Source: Bacteroidota bacterium (GTDB lineage Bacteria > Bacteroidota > Bacteroidia > Flavobacteriales > Weeksellaceae). Taken from it: a stretch of DNA of 64,000 nucleotides. The notes under the pieces are model-generated. The model had not been told where the DNA came from. It ran no database searches and saw nothing but the letters and a program-made list of their open reading frames with translations. Of this stretch, positions 61,255 to 64,000 are shown in pieces (position 1 is the first letter of the stretch; every line of letters begins with the position of its first letter). The DNA lies in contig JAEXAR010000019.1 in assembly GCA_023394415.1 (NCBI GenBank), positions 1-64,000 on the forward strand. The letters are read 5' to 3'. The translations under genes and the position numbers were made by a program.

Positions 61255-62670
61255 ATGAAGCCGAAGCTAAAAATTTTTGAAGAATTCAGCAGTTCTGTTT
61301 TGCCGCACGAAGCAAGATATCTGCAGACTTTGGCTAATTTTCAGGATGGTGAAAAACAGGAAATTTTCGATACGGTTATTCATAATGCCATCAATCCGGA
61401 CAATCAAAAAAGCTTCGATACAGAGATTGATAAGCGGAAGTATTATTACATAAAACAGTGGATTGAGAAAAAGCTTGATCTACGGAACGTAGATAAAATC
61501 GGCGGCTGGATTATGGATTTTTATAAGAAAATTTCCCTCGATTTAATTACTTCTGCAGAAGAACGGGAAATGCTCGATTACCTGAAACACTACAAAAGAA
61601 TTGGCTATAACTTTCAGCAGCTTTATAATATCATAAGAGAATATAGGTCGTATCTTTTGGTGAGATTGCGTTATGACGATCATTTAATTGTGGCGGACTT
61701 CCTGAACCGTTACGAAAGTGCCTACGAAAAAGCAAGTGAAATCTACCAAAAACTGTATGAAGCCACCGACGAAATCACCAGTAATTACACCCGAAAAAAA
61801 AGCAATTCCGTCAATTGGGAAAAATGGTTGATGAAGGTTTTTGAGACCGAAGATATCAACGGGAATAACCGTTACAAAGCGTTTATTCTGTTGGCTTTTA
61901 TGTACAATACCAATAAGGATTCGGAAAAACTGCGCAGGATTTTTGATAAAATTGACGGTTATTTCAGCAAGGGCGATATTTATTCCAGGAGAATTCTTTA
62001 CAATTATTATTCTAACAGTGTTTTGCTGTACTCGCAGCTGAATGATAACGAAAAAGCCATTTATTTCGGTAAACTTGCGATAAGACAGAGTAATGAAGAT
62101 ACGTTGATGTATGTGAATAATCTGGTTGCTATCTATTTAAGAACCGACAAGATTAAAGAAGCATCTGAATTGCTTGAAAATTACCGTCACATATACGAAA
62201 AAACCCAAAATGATCATCAGAAAATTACCTATATATCTTATCATTTAAGAGTATTGGATGAGCTGAAACAATATCAAAAAGCGGAAAATATCGGTATTTA
62301 TTTTCTTCAGAAATATGAAAAGGAAATCTTTGAATACCGCTGGCATCACTTTTTTACATCATACTTCAATATTTTGCTGGAAACTGAAAATTACTCTACA
62401 ATTCTTCAGTTAGAGAAAAAATTTGGTTTAAAAAATCTTGAACTGAAATCCAAGAAAAATTCCTCATTTATACCTAATATTACGTGGGCTATTTTGCTTT
62501 CAGAATTTATGGAAACCTCGATGACTAAAGAAAAATTCATCGAATTAATGAAAGAATCTTTAATTGAGATAAATGTCAATTCTACCAATCATTCTAAATT
62601 CGAAAGAAACGCACTGAAGCTTTCTAAAAACCTTCCCGCATTGAAAGAAGTTTTCAAGTCGCATCTTTAA
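61255..62670 (+). CDS. Helical-repeat (TPR-like) protein of unknown function
   Basis: A 471-residue soluble protein with no signal peptide or membrane segment. From about 200 it reads as tandem helix pairs of TPR type: AFILLAFMYNTNKDSEKLRR, NYYSNSVLLYSQLNDNEKAI, YFGKLAIRQSNEDTLMYVNN, LVAIYLRTDKIKEASELLEN and ISYHLRVLDELKQYQKAENI. The N-terminal 150 residues are helical and highly charged. No DNA-binding or enzyme motif was recognised. It sits between the symporter unit and the TonB receptor, with a shared motif upstream of each, so it may be a regulator or partner of that system. Confidence 0.65.
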   Translation: MKPKLKIFEEFSSSVLPHEARYLQTLANFQDGEKQEIFDTVIHNAINPDNQKSFDTEIDKRKYYYIKQWIEKKLDLRNVDKIGGWIMDFYKKISLDLITSAEEREMLDYLKHYKRIGYNFQQLYNIIREYRSYLLVRLRYDDHLIVADFLNRYESAYEKASEIYQKLYEATDEITSNYTRKKSNSVNWEKWLMKVFETEDINGNNRYKAFILLAFMYNTNKDSEKLRRIFDKIDGYFSKGDIYSRRILYNYYSNSVLLYSQLNDNEKAIYFGKLAIRQSNEDTLMYVNNLVAIYLRTDKIKEASELLENYRHIYEKTQNDHQKITYISYHLRVLDELKQYQKAENIGIYFLQKYEKEIFEYRWHHFFTSYFNILLETENYSTILQLEKKFGLKNLELKSKKNSSFIPNITWAILLSEFMETSMTKEKFIELMKESLIEINVNSTNHSKFERNALKLSKNLPALKEVFKSHL

Positions 62671-62728
62671 TGAGTGCTTTATTTTAAGAGCCTAGACACT
62701 TTTTTGTTCCATTTTCACCACTTTTATA

Positions 62729-62743
62729 ATTTAAGTCACACCT
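62729..62743 (+). promoter_or_regulatory. Shared upstream motif before the TonB receptor
   Basis: ATTTAAGTCACACCT is the third copy of the motif found twice upstream of the symporter operon. Next to it, CACCACTTTTATAATT echoes the first copy's CACACCTTTATAATT. Confidence 0.5.
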
Positions 62744-62826
62744 GAATATTTTCTATAGTAAGAACTTTTGTTTTTCAAGTTGATTTATCATTGTATCAAA
62801 TAATTAACAAAAAAATCAAATTTACT

Positions 62827-64000
62827 ATGAAAAAAGCAGTTGTTCTTTCCCTTACACTTGGTGCTTTGTTTGCAAATGCACAGGTAAGCGATACTGTAAA
62901 AACAAGAGACATTGAGCAGGTTACCGTTTCTGCCAGCCGTAAGGTACAGAAAGTGGTAGAAGTACCTGCAACCGTTAATATTATCGGAGCAAAAGATATT
63001 GCCGAATTTTCCGGTTTTAATATCGGTGAAATGGCGTCGCGTACCAAAGGTGTGGATTTCGTGAGAGCCGGCGTTTTAGGAACAGGTATCAACATCAGAG
63101 GGTTTAACTCTGCTTTCAACTCCAAAAACCTTCAGATTACGGATGACCGTGTTTCTACTTTAGTAGCGACAGGTTTACCGTTCGGAACGTTCAGTACTGT
63201 AATTAAAGAAGATATTGAAAAAGTGGAGATTCTTCTTGGGCCAAACGGAACACTTTACGGACCTAATGCTCACAACGGTTTGGTGAATACCATTTCTAAA
63301 AACCCTTTCAGATCACAGGGAACTACATTCGCACTTGGTGTTGGTAACCAGAAAGTTTTCACTTCCAGAGTAAGACATGCACAGGCTTTAAGCAATAAAT
63401 TCGCCTATAAATTAGCTTTTGAGCATACACAAGGTGAAGAATTCGATTATACAGATTCTGTATACGTTAATAATAAAGCTTATCCTGAATTGGATTTGGA
63501 CAGAAATTTTGCTTCAACAAAATTCAACTCACAGTTAAATTTCAAAACCGGTGGTCTTGGTGAATTGATTGCTTACTACGGACACAGTAACAACAATAAC
63601 CTTGCGGTAACAAGTGCCGGAAGAAACCAAATCAAAGACTGGAAAATTGATGAATTGCAATTGAAATACGTTCACCCAAGATTTTTCTTAAACGCATACC
63701 ATCAGTGGAGTAATACCGAAGATACTTATGCGATGAACCAGAGAACTCAAAACTATGTTTCTTTTAAAAATGCAGGTTTTTCTGATGAAGAAGCCAGAAG
63801 AAGATCTTTTGATGAGCAGTGGTTTCCGCTTTCGGCAACAACCGGTTTAGCTTTGCAAAGAGGTTCCAGATTTAAAGATGATTCAAAAAGATTTGTTGCA
63901 GAAGGGCAGTATAACAATACTTGGGGCGGCTTAACTTTAATTGGTGGTGCACAGTTCCAAAGAGATATGGCGTTTACAAAACATACTTATATGCTTGATT
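62827..64000 (+). CDS. TonB-dependent receptor, cut by the right edge
   Basis: The first 391 codons of an outer-membrane receptor for energy-dependent uptake. It has a signal peptide (MKKAVVLSLTLGALFANAQ), then the plug: DIEQVTVSASRKVQKVVEVP, ATVNIIGAKDIAEF, GTGINIRGFNSAFNSKNLQI, KVEILLGPNGTLYGPNAHNG and LVNTISKNPF, followed by barrel strands up to the edge. There is no N-terminal carboxypeptidase-like domain, unlike SusC types, so a siderophore, vitamin or small-metabolite receptor is likelier. The shared upstream motif ties it to the symporter operon. Family call firm, ligand unknown. Confidence 0.92.
   Translation, partial: MKKAVVLSLTLGALFANAQVSDTVKTRDIEQVTVSASRKVQKVVEVPATVNIIGAKDIAEFSGFNIGEMASRTKGVDFVRAGVLGTGINIRGFNSAFNSKNLQITDDRVSTLVATGLPFGTFSTVIKEDIEKVEILLGPNGTLYGPNAHNGLVNTISKNPFRSQGTTFALGVGNQKVFTSRVRHAQALSNKFAYKLAFEHTQGEEFDYTDSVYVNNKAYPELDLDRNFASTKFNSQLNFKTGGLGELIAYYGHSNNNNLAVTSAGRNQIKDWKIDELQLKYVHPRFFLNAYHQWSNTEDTYAMNQRTQNYVSFKNAGFSDEEARRRSFDEQWFPLSATTGLALQRGSRFKDDSKRFVAEGQYNNTWGGLTLIGGAQFQRDMAFTKHTYMLD

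Overview
The window looks like chromosome from a low-GC Bacteroidota of the class Flavobacteriia, most likely the Chryseobacterium side (Weeksellaceae). The evidence is the PorU-PorV/GldJ type IX secretion locus, three GLPGLI-family secreted proteins, flavobacterial-style promoters (a -7 box TAnnTTTG, often with a TTG about 19-20 nt upstream), almost no Shine-Dalgarno sequences, and AT-rich spacers. It is mainly housekeeping DNA with a few accessory patches. No prophage, CRISPR array or rRNA was seen. There is one tRNA (initiator Met) and, cut by the left edge, the start of a probable IS1595-like transposase.

Layout. 1-8.5 kb: transposase start, tatC, recQ, a glycosyltransferase, dihydrolipoyl dehydrogenase, two small RNA-binding-type proteins, a decayed lipoprotein gene and a zinc-ribbon protein. 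8.6-13.8 kb: ssb, an HRDC protein, an acetyltransferase, hisS with a DUF1835 gene abutting it, a methyltransferase and a YtxH-like protein. 14-20.9 kb: porU-porV facing away from gldJ, the type IX secretion core. 20.9-29.2 kb: murF, a NUDIX hydrolase, an SRPBCC protein, anmK-lptC-outer-membrane protein, holB, and the rpsF-rpsR-rplI ribosomal operon. 29.2-36.6 kb: a ClC channel, a frameshifted pseudogene, small genes, the E2 subunit of a 2-oxoacid dehydrogenase, lipB, yaaA, a Sua5/YciO protein and tRNA-fMet. 36.6-42.7 kb: a methyltransferase, then a BlaI-type repressor, a BlaR1-like M56 metallopeptidase and three tandem GLPGLI proteins. 42.8-56.4 kb: a transaldolase-like enzyme, a GH43-like secreted hydrolase, a plug-motif protein with prephenate dehydratase, an NlpE-like lipoprotein, pruA, xthA, an M28 peptidase, a P-type ATPase and an Xaa-Pro aminopeptidase. 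56.5-64 kb: rplS with a structured leader, an operon of Na+/solute symporter, acyl-CoA ligase and alpha/beta hydrolase, a helical-repeat protein, and a TonB-dependent receptor cut by the right edge.

Most noteworthy: (1) a BlaI/BlaR1/GLPGLI module with a TACA-N2-TGTA dyad lying on the -7 box, and a BlaR1 C-terminus sharing a TonB-plug-like motif with another secreted protein in the window; (2) a dispersed intergenic element in three copies, whose variable hairpin is enclosed by complementary flanks, so probably a structured repeat or RNA; (3) a motif TTTAAGTC(A/G)CAC upstream of both the symporter operon and the TonB receptor, which may tie them into one uptake system; (4) probable leaderless promoters for murF and holB; (5) two small decayed genes. 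All family names come from reading the sequences by eye; no database search was run.
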